Source of the DNA: Gordonia sp. X0973
GTDB lineage: Bacteria; Actinomycetota; Actinomycetes; Mycobacteriales; Mycobacteriaceae
Assembly (NCBI RefSeq): GCF_013348785.1
Contig: NZ_CP054691.1
Location: 1,550,001-1,614,000, forward strand
Reading direction: 5' to 3'
Length of the DNA stretch: 64,000 nucleotides
The notes under the pieces are model-generated. The model was given only the letters and a program-made list of their open reading frames with translations, searched no databases and was not told where the DNA came from. Both the position numbers and the translations under genes were made by a program. Of the stretch, positions 53,010 to 64,000 are shown piece after piece. The stretch's first letter is position 1. The number at the start of each line of letters is the position of its first letter.

Positions 53010-53016
53010 GTGAAAC

Positions 53017-55173
53017 ATGGCTTTCCCAGCAGAGAAACCGGTCCTCGCGCATTCCGAGTTCCGTCCGATCGGTGAGGTCGAGCGGGCGGACGGCCGGTTC
53101 GAGGTGGTCAGCGAATACGAGCCGGCCGGAGACCAGCCCACCGCGATCGACGATCTGGAACGGCGGATCACGGAGGGGGAGCGCGACATCGTCCTGCTGG
53201 GTGCCACGGGTACGGGCAAGTCGGCGACGACGGCGTGGCTGATCGAACGCGTGCAGCGCCCGACGCTGGTCATGGCGCCGAACAAGACGTTGGCCGCGCA
53301 GCTGGCCAACGAACTGCGCGAGATGCTGCCGAACAACGCCGTCGAGTATTTCGTTTCGTACTACGACTACTACCAACCCGAGGCGTATATCGCGCAGACC
53401 GACACCTACATCGAGAAGGACAGCTCGATCAATGACGACGTGGAACGCCTGCGGCATTCGGCGACGTCGAGTCTGCTCTCGCGGCGTGACGTCGTCGTCG
53501 TCGCCTCCGTGTCCTGCATCTACGGCCTGGGCACCCCGCAGTCCTACCTGGACCGGTCGGTGGAGATGGCGGTCGGCGACGAGATCGACCGCGATGCCCT
53601 GCTGCGGCTCCTCGTCGACGTGCAGTACACCCGCAACGACATGTCGTTCACCCGCGGCAGCTTCCGAGTGCGCGGCGACACGGTCGAGATCATCCCGTCC
53701 TACGAGGAATTGGCCATCCGCATCGAATTCTTCGGCGACGAGGTCGAGGCGCTCTACTATCTGCACCCGCTGACCGGCGACGTCGTCCGACAGGTCGACA
53801 CCGTGCGGATCTTCCCGGCGACCCACTACGTCGCCGGGCCCGAGCGGATGGAACGGGCGATGAAGGGCATCGAGGCGGAGTTGGAGGAGCGCCTCGCGGA
53901 GTTGGAAAGCAAGGGCAAGCTGCTGGAGGCGCAGCGGCTGCGGATGCGCACCAGCTATGACCTGGAGATGATGCGGCAGGTCGGGTTCTGCTCCGGGATC
54001 GAGAACTACTCCCGCCACATCGACGGACGCGGGGCGGGTTCGGCGCCGGCGACGCTGATCGACTACTTCCCGGATGACTTCCTGCTGGTCATCGACGAAT
54101 CGCATGTCACGGTGCCGCAGATCGGCGGCATGTACGAAGGCGACATGTCGAGGAAGCGCAATCTCGTTGACTACGGCTTCCGGCTTCCGTCGGCCGTCGA
54201 CAACCGACCGTTGACCTGGGACGAGTTCGTGGACCGAATCGGCCAGACGGTTTACCTCTCGGCGACTCCCGGGCCATACGAGCTGGGGCAGAGCAACGGT
54301 GAATTCGTCGAGCAGGTGATCCGTCCGACGGGCCTGTTGGACCCGAAGGTGGTCGTGAAACCGACCAAGGGACAGATCGACGACCTGGTCCACGAGATCC
54401 GGGAGCGCACCGAACGCGACGAACGCGTCTTGGTGACGACGCTGACCAAGAAGATGGCCGAAGACCTCACCGACTATCTGTTGGAGATGGGCATCCGGGT
54501 CCGCTACCTGCACTCCGAGGTCGACACCCTGCGGCGGGTGGAGCTGCTGCGCCAACTGCGGTTGGGGGAGTTCGACGTCCTCGTCGGCATCAACCTGCTG
54601 CGCGAGGGCTTGGACCTCCCGGAGGTGTCGCTGGTCGCGATCCTGGATGCGGACAAAGAGGGATTCCTGCGCAGCACCACGTCGTTGATCCAGACGATCG
54701 GCCGCGCCGCGCGCAACGTGTCCGGCGAGGTCCACATGTACGCAGACAAGATCACCGACTCCATGCAGAACGCGATCGAGGAGACCGATCGGCGCAGGCA
54801 GAAGCAGATTGCGTACAACGAGGCGGCCGGAATCGACCCGCAGCCGCTGCGCAAGAAGATCGCCGACATCCTCGACCAGGTGTACAGCGAGGCGGATGAC
54901 GAGGTGACCGTCGGCGGATCGGGCCGCAACGCGACTCGCGGTCGCCGTGCGCAGGGCGACAACCCGAAGGGATCGACGAGCGCCGGGGTCATCGAGCGCC
55001 GCGATGTGTCGGCGATGCCGCGTGCCGAACTGGCCGATCTGATCGGGCAGCTCACCGATCAGATGATGTCGGCGGCGCGTGATCTACAGTTCGAGTTGGC
55101 GGGCCGCCTGCGCGACGAGATCGCGGATCTGAAGAAGGAGTTGCGCGGGATGGATGCGGCGGGAATCTCATAA
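53017..55173 (+). CDS. uvrB: Excinuclease ABC subunit B
   Basis: A 718-residue helicase-like subunit of nucleotide excision repair. Walker A is [13 protein letters not shown] (Ser where Thr is commonest), followed by [15 protein letters not shown]. The beta-hairpin region is [11 protein letters not shown], with Walker [10 protein letters not shown]. Helicase motifs V/VI are [19 protein letters not shown] and QTIGRAARN. The C-terminal UVR domain for UvrC contact is [21 protein letters not shown] polar linker of about 40 residues precedes the UVR domain. Confidence 0.97.
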   Translation: MAFPAEKPVLAHSEFRPIGEVERADGRFEVVSEYEPAGDQPTAIDDLERRITEGERDIVLLGATGTGKSATTAWLIERVQRPTLVMAPNKTLAAQLANELREMLPNNAVEYFVSYYDYYQPEAYIAQTDTYIEKDSSINDDVERLRHSATSSLLSRRDVVVVASVSCIYGLGTPQSYLDRSVEMAVGDEIDRDALLRLLVDVQYTRNDMSFTRGSFRVRGDTVEIIPSYEELAIRIEFFGDEVEALYYLHPLTGDVVRQVDTVRIFPATHYVAGPERMERAMKGIEAELEERLAELESKGKLLEAQRLRMRTSYDLEMMRQVGFCSGIENYSRHIDGRGAGSAPATLIDYFPDDFLLVIDESHVTVPQIGGMYEGDMSRKRNLVDYGFRLPSAVDNRPLTWDEFVDRIGQTVYLSATPGPYELGQSNGEFVEQVIRPTGLLDPKVVVKPTKGQIDDLVHEIRERTERDERVLVTTLTKKMAEDLTDYLLEMGIRVRYLHSEVDTLRRVELLRQLRLGEFDVLVGINLLREGLDLPEVSLVAILDADKEGFLRSTTSLIQTIGRAARNVSGEVHMYADKITDSMQNAIEETDRRRQKQIAYNEAAGIDPQPLRKKIADILDQVYSEADDEVTVGGSGRNATRGRRAQGDNPKGSTSAGVIERRDVSAMPRAELADLIGQLTDQMMSAARDLQFELAGRLRDEIADLKKELRGMDAAGIS

Positions 55174-55243
55174 AGCGCGGATGTGTGCTGTTTGCAACTG
55201 TGCCGAGCATTACGATTGTCCCGCAGGTGGTCCGGGCAGCAAC

Positions 55244-55249
55244 TAGCCT
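55244..55249 (+). promoter_or_regulatory. -10 element (TAGCCT) of the universal stress protein gene
   Basis: TAGCCT lies 55 nt before the ATG at 55305; the leader contains GGAGGG at 55290-55295. Confidence 0.4.
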
Positions 55250-55304
55250 TGGTGCGGAGTAATCGATGCTTCGCGATGAATGCGAATCTGGAGGGATTAG
55301 ATCA

Positions 55305-55751
55305 ATGTCTGCATACAACACCGTGGTGGTCGGCACCGACGGCTCCGAGTCGTCCATGAAGGCGGTGGAGCGTGCCGGTGCGATCGCGGGGGACTCGACG
55401 ACGCTGGTGATCGCCTGCGCGTACTTCCCGAACGAGGGTCGTGACGTGAACGCGATGTCCGACGTCCTCAAGGACGAGGCCTACCAGGTCCACGGCTCCG
55501 CACCGACCGAGGAGATCCTCCGCACCGCCAAGGAGCGGGCCACCGCCGCCGGGGCCAAGCTCGTCCAGCAGCGCCCCGTCAAGGGCGCCCCGGTCGATGC
55601 GCTGCTCCAGCTGGTCGTCGACGTGAAGGCCGATCTGCTGGTCGTCGGCAACAAGGGTCTCAACACCCTGTCCGGCCGCCTGCTCGGCTCGGTGCCCGCC
55701 GACGCCGCGCGCAAGGCCGATGTGGACGTCCTCATCGTCCACACGACGTAG
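55305..55751 (+). CDS. Universal stress protein (TB15.3/Rv1636-like)
   Basis: A 148-residue single-domain UspA protein. The fold is marked by TVVVGTDGSESSMKAVERA at the N-terminus and by GNKGLNTLSGRLLGSVPADA near the end, which fits the nucleotide-binding G-2x-G-9x-G(S/T) pattern. In M. tuberculosis the orthologue Rv1636 lies in the same place after uvrB and binds cAMP, so a cAMP buffer or sensor role is possible. GGAGGG 9 nt before the ATG fixes the start. Confidence 0.92.
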   Translation: MSAYNTVVVGTDGSESSMKAVERAGAIAGDSTTLVIACAYFPNEGRDVNAMSDVLKDEAYQVHGSAPTEEILRTAKERATAAGAKLVQQRPVKGAPVDALLQLVVDVKADLLVVGNKGLNTLSGRLLGSVPADAARKADVDVLIVHTT

Positions 55752-55761
55752 CGAGGGCTTT

Positions 55762-58077
55762 CTAGCTTTCTTGCCACCCGGGTAGGTCCGCCAACTCGGG
55801 TGGCAAGTCGCTTTCGGACACGACGACGAGGCGTTGCGTCGCGCGGGTGAGGGCGACGTACAGGTCGTTCCATCCGCGATCGGATTCCGCGATGATCGCG
55901 GCCGGCTCCACGACGACGGTGTTGTCGAACTCCAGCCCCTTGCAGCCGGTGACCGTGTGCACCGCGATATCCGGGTGCTCGGCCAGCGCGTCGACGGCGA
56001 AGTCGAGATCGTCGTCGGCGACGATGATCCCGGTCAGCCCCGGCCACTGCGCGTCGATCGCCAGCTTGATCGCGTCGAGGGTCGCGCGACCGAAGCCGGC
56101 GCGGATCGCCGTCGGCTCGATCCCGTTCGCCCGCAGCGACGTCGGCGGTGTCAGACTCGGGTCGATGCGTTCCAGGATGCGGGCGGCGTAGACCATGATC
56201 TCGGCCGGCGTCCGGTAGTTGACCGTGAGTTCGTGCAGTTGCCACCGTTTGGCGACATAGGGCTCGAACACATCCGACCAGGACGTCGAGCCGGCCGGGT
56301 TCGACGTCTGGGCCGTGTCGCCGATGACGGTCATCCAGCGGTTCGGGATCCGGCGCATCACCATCCGCCACGCCATCGCGGAGAGTTCCTGTGCCTCGTC
56401 GACGATCACATGACCAAAGGTCCACGACCGATCGGCGTGCGCGCGTTCCGCCGTCGTCCGGTATTCGGTCACCGTCTGGCGCTGCGCGAGTTGTTCGGCG
56501 TCGATGAGGTCGTAGGCCATGAGGATTTCGGGATCGATCTCGTCCTCGAGGTCTTGCGGGGCGGAGCCGGTCAGGATGTCGAGGGCATCCTGCGCCTCGG
56601 CGAGCTTCGCGCGCCACTGCGCCTTCTGCGCCGCCCGGTCGTCGTCGGTGCCGGCGCCGATCAGCTCGGCGATCTCGTCGAGCAGCGGGACGTCGCCGAC
56701 GGTCAGCGGATCGTTCGGGGTGCGCTCCAATGCGGCCCGGTCTTCGTCGGACCAGCCGCGGGTGGCCGACGCGATCGCTCGCGGGGACGTCAACAGGTCG
56801 GTCAAGACCCGGACCGGCTCGAGTCGCGGCCAGAAGGCGAGGACTTCGCGGACGAGATCGTCGTCGGCGCGCATCTCGTCGCGGATGTCGGCGATCTCCG
56901 CACCCGAGAGCATCTGCGTCCCGTCGAGTAACGACGACCCGATGCGGCTGGCGTGCGCGGAGGCCAGGCCGTAGAGGGCGGCGCGGAGGAACTCCCGTTG
57001 TGCCTGGTTGTGGGCGCGCCGAGTGTTGCGCGCTTTCGTGCGGGCGCGCTTGATCAGCTCCGAGTCGATGCTCAGCGGATAGCCGTCGAACTCGACGGTG
57101 ATGGGTTTGCGCGGCAGTGACTGGTAGGAGCGCACGTGGCTCTTGAGAACCGGCAGGATATCGAGTGATCCCTTGAGGACGGCGGCGTCGGGACGGTCGA
57201 GGGCTTCGGTCTCGATGCCGGGCAGCAGGTTCCCGACGGTGCTGAGCAGGACGCCGGTCTCGCCGAGCGACGGCAGCACCTGCGAGATGTAGCGCAGGAA
57301 CTCCGGGTTCGGGCCGAGGATGAGGACGCCGCTGCGCGCCAGCAGGTCACGGTGGGTGTAGAGCAGGTACGCCGCGCGATGCAGGGCGACGGCCGTCTTG
57401 CCGGTGCCCGGACCGCCCTGCACAACGGTGACGCCGCGGTGCGACGAGCGGATGATCAGGTCCTGCTCGCGCTGGATGGTCTCGACGATGTCCACCATCT
57501 CGCCGGTGCGCGCGGCGTTGAGGGCGCTGACCAGCGCTGCCTCGTTGACGACGTCGCCTCGGGTCACCACGGCTCCGCCGTCTTCGGATTGGTCCACCGC
57601 CCGACCGTCGAGCACCTCGTCGGACACCGTTCGCACCTGGCGGTTGTTCGTCCGGATGTGGCGACGGACGCTCACCCCGTCCGGATCGGCCGGGGTGGCC
57701 AAGTAGAACGGGCGGGACAGGGGAGCGCGCCAGTCGAGCAGCAGCGTGGTGTCCTGGGCGTCGTCGTCGAGGACCCCGATGCGTCCGATGCGCCGCGTCT
57801 CCGGCTGTCCGTCGCGGCCCTCGTCGGCACCGTCTCCATCCCGGTGGACATCGAGCCGGCCGAAGTAGAGGTTGTGCTCGGCGGCGTCGAGTTTCGCCAG
57901 GTCGTCGACGTAGAGGCGCTCGTAGGACTCCCGCTCGGACTGGGCCTGCGGGGTGCCGCCGCTCTCGGCGAGGGTTTCGGACAGACGGCGGTTCGTGGTG
58001 CTCCGCATCCGGTCGATACGACCGTAGACGGCGTCGAGATGACGTTGCTCGTCGACTATGCGCGGGTCGGGACTCAC
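55762..58077 (-). CDS. HelD/HelR-type UvrD-like helicase, RNA polymerase recycling factor
   Basis: A 771-residue superfamily 1 ATPase of the HelD type. Proteins of this class release RNA polymerase from stalled complexes, and HelR members protect it from rifamycins. The N-terminus (MSPDPRIVDEQRHLDAVYGRIDRM) is the coiled arm that enters the secondary channel. Motif I is QGGPGTGKTAVALHRAAYLL (about 218-237), motif II VIVDEAQELSAMAWR, then VNYRTPAEIM, CKGLEFDNTVVV and YVALTRATQRLVVV. A GTG start at 58077 lies 9 nt after a TACACT -10 box. No rifamycin-associated element was seen upstream. Confidence 0.88.
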   Translation of the reverse strand: MSPDPRIVDEQRHLDAVYGRIDRMRSTTNRRLSETLAESGGTPQAQSERESYERLYVDDLAKLDAAEHNLYFGRLDVHRDGDGADEGRDGQPETRRIGRIGVLDDDAQDTTLLLDWRAPLSRPFYLATPADPDGVSVRRHIRTNNRQVRTVSDEVLDGRAVDQSEDGGAVVTRGDVVNEAALVSALNAARTGEMVDIVETIQREQDLIIRSSHRGVTVVQGGPGTGKTAVALHRAAYLLYTHRDLLARSGVLILGPNPEFLRYISQVLPSLGETGVLLSTVGNLLPGIETEALDRPDAAVLKGSLDILPVLKSHVRSYQSLPRKPITVEFDGYPLSIDSELIKRARTKARNTRRAHNQAQREFLRAALYGLASAHASRIGSSLLDGTQMLSGAEIADIRDEMRADDDLVREVLAFWPRLEPVRVLTDLLTSPRAIASATRGWSDEDRAALERTPNDPLTVGDVPLLDEIAELIGAGTDDDRAAQKAQWRAKLAEAQDALDILTGSAPQDLEDEIDPEILMAYDLIDAEQLAQRQTVTEYRTTAERAHADRSWTFGHVIVDEAQELSAMAWRMVMRRIPNRWMTVIGDTAQTSNPAGSTSWSDVFEPYVAKRWQLHELTVNYRTPAEIMVYAARILERIDPSLTPPTSLRANGIEPTAIRAGFGRATLDAIKLAIDAQWPGLTGIIVADDDLDFAVDALAEHPDIAVHTVTGCKGLEFDNTVVVEPAAIIAESDRGWNDLYVALTRATQRLVVVSESDLPPELADLPGWQES

Positions 58078-58086
58078 AGTTGATCC

Positions 58087-58092
58087 AGTGTA
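58087..58092 (-). promoter_or_regulatory. -10 element (TACACT) of the helD-like gene
   Basis: On the minus strand TACACT ends 9 nt before the GTG start at 58077, again a leaderless arrangement. Confidence 0.45.
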
Positions 58093-58135
58093 CGCGGACC
58101 GAGGGGTGGTCGCCGTATGTCCAACGTGAGTTTAA

Positions 58136-58150
58136 TGACAATGGTTATTA
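58136..58150 (+). promoter_or_regulatory. Zur-like box overlapping the -10 of a methyltransferase gene
   Basis: TGACAATGGTTATTA resembles the actinobacterial Zur (zinc uptake regulator) palindrome, which has the form TGAnAATnnTTnTCA; the right half is degenerate. It overlaps a TATTAT -10 (58146-58151) that ends 6 nt before the ATG at 58158, so occupancy would block transcription. The AT-rich island stands out against its GC-rich surroundings. Confidence 0.4.
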
Positions 58151-58157
58151 TCTAGGT

Positions 58158-58811
58158 ATGAGCAATGGCGGACGCTTGAACGGGCCGACGAACTCCGTGC
58201 TGGATGCGGTCGCGCGCCAGCTGTCGCGACCCCATGGGCTGATCGGCCGCAGCGTGGTGGCGCGAATGCTCGACCGTGGCAACGGGGCCATGATCCGTTC
58301 CGCAGTCGACGCGTTGCGCGTCGCGCCGGGGCAGGCGGTTGCCGACGTCGGGTTCGGCGGGGGTGCTGGGCTCGAGGCCCTGCTCGCGGCAGTCGGTCCG
58401 GACGGGCGCGTCATCGGCTGCGATGCGTCGCCCGACATGCTCGGTCGCGCTGAATCCCGATTCGCCGGTCCGCTACGCGATGGTCGGCTGTCGCTCACCG
58501 CGGACATCGCCGACCTTGCCGACGCGCAGCTGGACGCGCTGATGTGCGTGAACACGATCTACTTCGTCGACGACCTCACCGCATTCCTCCGCGCCGCCGC
58601 GCAAGCCATCCGCGGCGACGGGCGGATGGTCATCGGTATCGGCCGGCCGGAGATGATGCGCAAGATGCCCTTCACTCGGTCGCGTTTTACGATCCGCGAG
58701 GTCGACGAGATCGTTCAGTCGGCGACCGAGGCAGGTTTCGTCGCAGGGGAGAAGCTTTCCGACAGCGGTGGTAAGTCGGCCTACGACATCCTCGGTTTCA
58801 GTCGAATCTGA
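58158..58811 (+). CDS. Class I SAM-dependent methyltransferase (UbiE-like)
   Basis: A 217-residue small-molecule methyltransferase. SAM motif I is VADVGFGGGAGLEALLAAVG, followed by VIGCDASPDML (acidic strand end) and ALMCVNTIYFVDDLTAFL. A basic/hydrophobic post-motif segment follows. The ATG at 58158 lies 6 nt after a TATTAT -10 that overlaps a Zur-like site. An in-frame codon 78 nt upstream would read through the promoter and is rejected. It is divergent from helD; substrate unknown. Confidence 0.82.
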   Translation: MSNGGRLNGPTNSVLDAVARQLSRPHGLIGRSVVARMLDRGNGAMIRSAVDALRVAPGQAVADVGFGGGAGLEALLAAVGPDGRVIGCDASPDMLGRAESRFAGPLRDGRLSLTADIADLADAQLDALMCVNTIYFVDDLTAFLRAAAQAIRGDGRMVIGIGRPEMMRKMPFTRSRFTIREVDEIVQSATEAGFVAGEKLSDSGGKSAYDILGFSRI

Positions 58812-58899
58812 CCGGTCGGTGACGGCCTCCCCTCGTCGCACGGGCACCGGTCCCGTCCTCGCGGGATGACCGCAAACCTGAACTGATCTGGACGCTATT

Positions 58900-58934
58900 C
58901 CGACTTTCTTATATAAACTCGAAATAATAGTCGG
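58900..58934. promoter_or_regulatory. Inverted repeat CCGACT...AGTCGG in an AT-rich promoter of the fic gene
   Basis: CCGACT (58900-58905) and AGTCGG (58929-58934) are perfect 6-bp inverted arms around 23 bp of A/T-rich DNA including TTATATAAA. The element lies 24 bp before the fic start codon and its GGAGGGGGC ribosome-binding site. It could be an autoregulatory operator for the winged-helix end of the Fic protein. Confidence 0.4.
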
Positions 58935-58958
58935 TCTAGTTCGGGTTGGAGGGGGCGC

Positions 58959-60173
58959 ATGGACGACGACGAGCCGTCTGGCGCAGTCAGCTGGCCGGCC
59001 CACGCCAGTCGGGTTGTGCCGTGGCGGCAGCAGTTCCGGGCAGGCGTGCGAGCCGATCGTGTCCTGACCGAGGTGGAGGTCAGCCTCCCGCCGATGATTG
59101 CCACCTTGGATGTACAGGTGCCCTCTGATCTGGCCGCCGACATGGAGGAGGCGCTGCGCGAAATCACGGCGTTGGACGCCGGGTACGCCGATGATCTCGG
59201 CGCGCTGGGGACCATGCTGCTGCGCACCGAGTGCGTCGCATCGTCGCGGATCGAGGAGATCGATGCTCGGGTCGATGACTACGCACGGGCGCTGCACGGC
59301 GTACGCGCGAACTCGTCGGCAACATCGATGGTGTCTGCGACCGCCGCCACCGACGTATTGCTCACCACGGTGAGCCAGACCCGCGCCATCACGCTGGACG
59401 ACCTGCTGGCCGCCCATCGCGAACTCATGCGCGACGAGGTTCTCGAGCGGGACTACGCCGGCCGCCTACGGGACATGCATAACTGGATCGGTGGCAGCGA
59501 TCATTCGCCGCGCGACGCGCTCTACGTCCCGCCGCCACCGGACACCGTCGCTGACTACATGCGGGACCTGATTCGCTATGTCAATCGCGACGACCTTCCG
59601 GTGCTCGCCCAGGTCGCGATAGCCCACGCACAGTTCGAGTCCGTCCATCCGTTCACAGATGGCAACGGCCGCATCGGTCGGGCACTGATCAACAGTATTC
59701 TGCGCCGACGAGGCGTGACCAGCACCGTCGTCGTGCCACTGGCATCGGCGCTGGTGGCACATCGGGACCGCTACTTCGACGATCTCGAGTCCTATCGCGA
59801 GGGAAATCCTGCACCGCTGATGCGCTCCTTCGCAGCGGGATCACGTATCGCCGCCGTCGAGTCGCGGCGTACCGCTGCACTCCTCTCCGCAATTCCCGAT
59901 CACTGGCACCACCTTCTCGGACCCATGCGCAGCCACAGCGCTGCTGCGAAGATCACGGCCTCGCTGATTGCGGCTCCGATATTCACCGCCGAGGAGGTGG
60001 CCCAGCGTCTCGGGTTGAAGCCGACAAGCACCTATGCGGCCATCGAACGACTGCACGACGCCGATGTCATCCGTCCGTTGACGAGTCGAAAGCGAGACCA
60101 GGTTTGGGGTGCCGGTCTGGTTCTAGACGAACTCGAAGCCCTCGGCGCGCGTATCAAGAAGGCAGCGACCTGA
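58959..60173 (+). CDS. Fic family protein with C-terminal winged helix
   Basis: A 404-residue Fic-domain enzyme. The catalytic motif is complete: HPFTDGNGRIGR at His230-Arg241, so AMP or another nucleotide transfer to a target protein is likely. The N-terminal inhibitory helix typical of class II Fic proteins appears as SSRIEEI (Ser95-Ile101), with the regulatory Glu at 99 but Glu rather than Gly or Asn after it. A Fic_N-like region is at 1-110, and the last 70 residues form a winged helix (FTAEEVAQRLGLKPTSTYAA). GGAGGGGGC precedes the ATG. Target unknown; no toxin-antitoxin partner gene is adjacent. Confidence 0.9.
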   Translation: MDDDEPSGAVSWPAHASRVVPWRQQFRAGVRADRVLTEVEVSLPPMIATLDVQVPSDLAADMEEALREITALDAGYADDLGALGTMLLRTECVASSRIEEIDARVDDYARALHGVRANSSATSMVSATAATDVLLTTVSQTRAITLDDLLAAHRELMRDEVLERDYAGRLRDMHNWIGGSDHSPRDALYVPPPPDTVADYMRDLIRYVNRDDLPVLAQVAIAHAQFESVHPFTDGNGRIGRALINSILRRRGVTSTVVVPLASALVAHRDRYFDDLESYREGNPAPLMRSFAAGSRIAAVESRRTAALLSAIPDHWHHLLGPMRSHSAAAKITASLIAAPIFTAEEVAQRLGLKPTSTYAAIERLHDADVIRPLTSRKRDQVWGAGLVLDELEALGARIKKAAT

Positions 60174-60187
60174 CTGTTAGCCGGTAC

Positions 60188-60889
60188 TCACCAGCCCCGC
60201 GCACGCCACTCGTCGAGCTTCGGACGTTCCGCGCCGAGCGTCGTGTCGCTGCCGTGGCCCGGGTAGACGGCGGTGTCGTCGGGATAGGCGTCGAACAGTT
60301 TCGTCGTCACACCGTCGAGCAACCGCTCGAAGTCGCCCGGCTGCCAGGTCTTGCCGACGCCGCCGGGGAAGAGGCAGTCGCCGGTGAACAGCTGCACGGA
60401 GATCGGTCCGGCGGCGTCGTCGCTGGGATCGTGCAGGGCCAGCGCGATCGACCCCTCGGTGTGGCCGACGAGGTGAATCGCACGAAGGACGAGATTTCCG
60501 ACGGTGATCTCGTCGCCGTCATCGAGCAATTTGTCGGGCGTGATGGGAAGCTCCTTCGCGTCGGCGCGGCCGGCCGTCGTCGGCACGCCGGTGGCCTTGG
60601 TCACTTCCGCGAGCGCCTGCCAGTGGTCGAAGTGCCCGTGCGTCGTGAGGACGCCGCGCAAAGTGCCGGGTAGCTCCCGGAGCAGCGCGAGAATGGCCGG
60701 CGCGTCGTTGGCGGCATCGATCAGCAACTGGTCACCGGTCTCGGTGCAGGTGAGCACGTAGGTGTTGTTGTCCATCGGGCCGACCGACATCTTGACGATC
60801 GTCGCGTGGGCCGTGGTGCGTCGCATCGGATGGTGCGGACCGGCGACGGTGCCGGTGTAATCGTCGTCGACGGGGCTGATGTCGGTCAT
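60188..60889 (-). CDS. Metallo-beta-lactamase-fold hydrolase (glyoxalase II-like)
   Basis: A 233-residue MBL-fold enzyme. The metal motif is THGHFDH (HxHxDH) after LLIDAANDAPAIL, followed by HLVGHTEGSIAL, FTGDCLFPGG and YPGHGSDTTLG (last metal His). The order is that of the glyoxalase II/persulfide dioxygenase-like group; mycobacteria have a member here next to uvrA. The ATG at 60889 is preferred; the GTG nine bases upstream is possible. It converges on fic (14 nt between stops) and diverges from uvrA. Confidence 0.88.
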   Translation of the reverse strand: MTDISPVDDDYTGTVAGPHHPMRRTTAHATIVKMSVGPMDNNTYVLTCTETGDQLLIDAANDAPAILALLRELPGTLRGVLTTHGHFDHWQALAEVTKATGVPTTAGRADAKELPITPDKLLDDGDEITVGNLVLRAIHLVGHTEGSIALALHDPSDDAAGPISVQLFTGDCLFPGGVGKTWQPGDFERLLDGVTTKLFDAYPDDTAVYPGHGSDTTLGAERPKLDEWRARGW

Positions 60890-60934
60890 GGCTCCCACGG
60901 TAGCCGCGAACAGGCCCGATTTGGTTCCGGCGCA

Positions 60935-60940
60935 TAGACT
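60935..60940 (+). promoter_or_regulatory. -10 element (TAGACT) of uvrA
   Basis: TAGACT lies 97 nt before the uvrA GTG, in the divergent gap to the MBL-fold gene. An ATG 9 nt further (60950) opens a short frame running out of frame into uvrA; its coding status is doubtful. Confidence 0.4.
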
Positions 60941-61037
60941 GGACTCCGAATGTCAGACGTCGCCGGTATATGTGGACGCGACTGTATTGACGGGCGTCGG
61001 ACGGGCGGCGCCGCACCAACCGTGAGGAAGAATAGCT

Positions 61038-63917
<2,880 letters not shown>

Positions 63918-63930
63918 CGGCTCGAGGGCC

Positions 63931-64000
63931 GTGGACGCCGACGTGGACGAATTGGTGACCGAGCTCCGCTCGGCCGGCTGCGTGTTTGCCGAGGACGAGG
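63931..64000 (+). CDS. Start of a putative PrmC-like N5-glutamine methyltransferase (cut by window end)
   Basis: Only 23 codons are visible (VDADVDELVTELRSAGCVFAE then DE). The LRSAGCVFAEDE segment is the usual N-terminus of actinobacterial proteins annotated as putative protein N5-glutamine methyltransferases. GTG at 63931 or the in-frame GTG at 63943 may be the start. The gene begins 13 nt after the uvrA stop. The call rests on a short segment. Confidence 0.45.
   Translation, partial: MDADVDELVTELRSAGCVFAEDE

Noticed and set aside
52950..53016. SOS/LexA control of uvrB
   Set aside because: No TCGAAC...GTTCGA-type palindrome is present in the upstream region; the same holds for uvrA.
55770..55807. 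Perfect 11-bp inverted repeat CTTGCCACCCG...CGGGTGGCAAG as a terminator
   Set aside because: It lies inside the 3' end of the helicase coding region, has a 16-nt loop and no T run; a terminator role for the converging genes is possible but unsupported.
58078..58157. Rifamycin-associated element upstream of the HelD-like gene
   Set aside because: No GGGGCTTGC...GCAAGGCCC-like inverted repeat was found in the intergenic region.

Overview
The window is a high-GC (roughly two-thirds G+C by eye) actinobacterial chromosome segment. Gene content and order match the Mycobacteriales, and a Gordonia-like organism is the best guess. Three blocks follow the Mycobacterium tuberculosis order: proS/DUF4439 pair/rimP/nusA/ylxR/infB/rbfA/nrnA/MATE; pptH/pptT/truB; and pdtaR ... 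polA ... rpsA ... coaE/uvrB/USP ... uvrA. Start codons are often GTG, operonic genes repeatedly overlap by ATGA or GTGA, and many first genes have a TAnnnT-like -10 box only 6-9 nt before the start codon, which suggests leaderless mRNAs.

Layout. 1-10.8 kb: translation block (3' part of proS, a Tat lipoprotein plus ferritin-like DUF4439 pair, rimP, nusA, ylxR, infB, rbfA, a DHH phosphoesterase, a MATE exporter). 10.8-16 kb: secreted lipase-like protein, LCM methyltransferase, the antagonistic PptH/PptT pair overlapping truB, acyl-CoA thioesterase II. 16-24.5 kb: a membrane protein with a BacA/SbmA-type ABC importer, a small secreted protein, a FadD15-like acyl-CoA ligase, and a large LAL-type LuxR regulator behind a lipoprotein gene. 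24.5-28.5 kb: an envelope and thiol block (tandem LppU-like cysteine-rich lipoproteins, DUF218 protein, DipZ, a four-cysteine secreted peptide). 28.5-33.7 kb: thiolase, an ArsR regulator, and a NitT/TauT-like ABC transporter with a fused double permease, preceded by a possible 29-codon leader peptide.

33.7-35.75 kb is the main accessory island. A 25-bp direct repeat copies the 3' end of a tRNA gene and brackets about 1.8 kb holding a lower-GC membrane-protein gene between two near-identical perfect hairpins, a small ORF, and the catalytic C-terminal remnant of a tyrosine integrase. I read it as a decayed integrative element or prophage.

35.8-64 kb: pdtaR, a branched-chain amino-acid-type binding lipoprotein, polA coupled to a polar amino-acid ABC operon that ends in an isopropylmalate-dehydrogenase-like enzyme, a PPOX protein, uppP, a methyltransferase, a 2H phosphoesterase, rpsA with a strong terminator, ferritin, pncA, an SDR behind a perfect 20-bp palindrome, coaE with a shortened GrpB-like tail, a DUF402 protein, uvrB, a universal stress protein, a HelD/HelR-type helicase, a methyltransferase under a Zur-like box, a Fic protein with an altered inhibitory motif, a metallo-beta-lactamase-fold hydrolase, uvrA, and the first codons of a PrmC-like methyltransferase.

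No single gene cluster stands out as an unmistakably new system. The most informative unexplained signals are the tRNA-anchored island with its unknown membrane cargo, the leader-peptide/ArsR transporter locus, the DipZ-centred cysteine-rich secretion block, and the CoaE tail degeneration.
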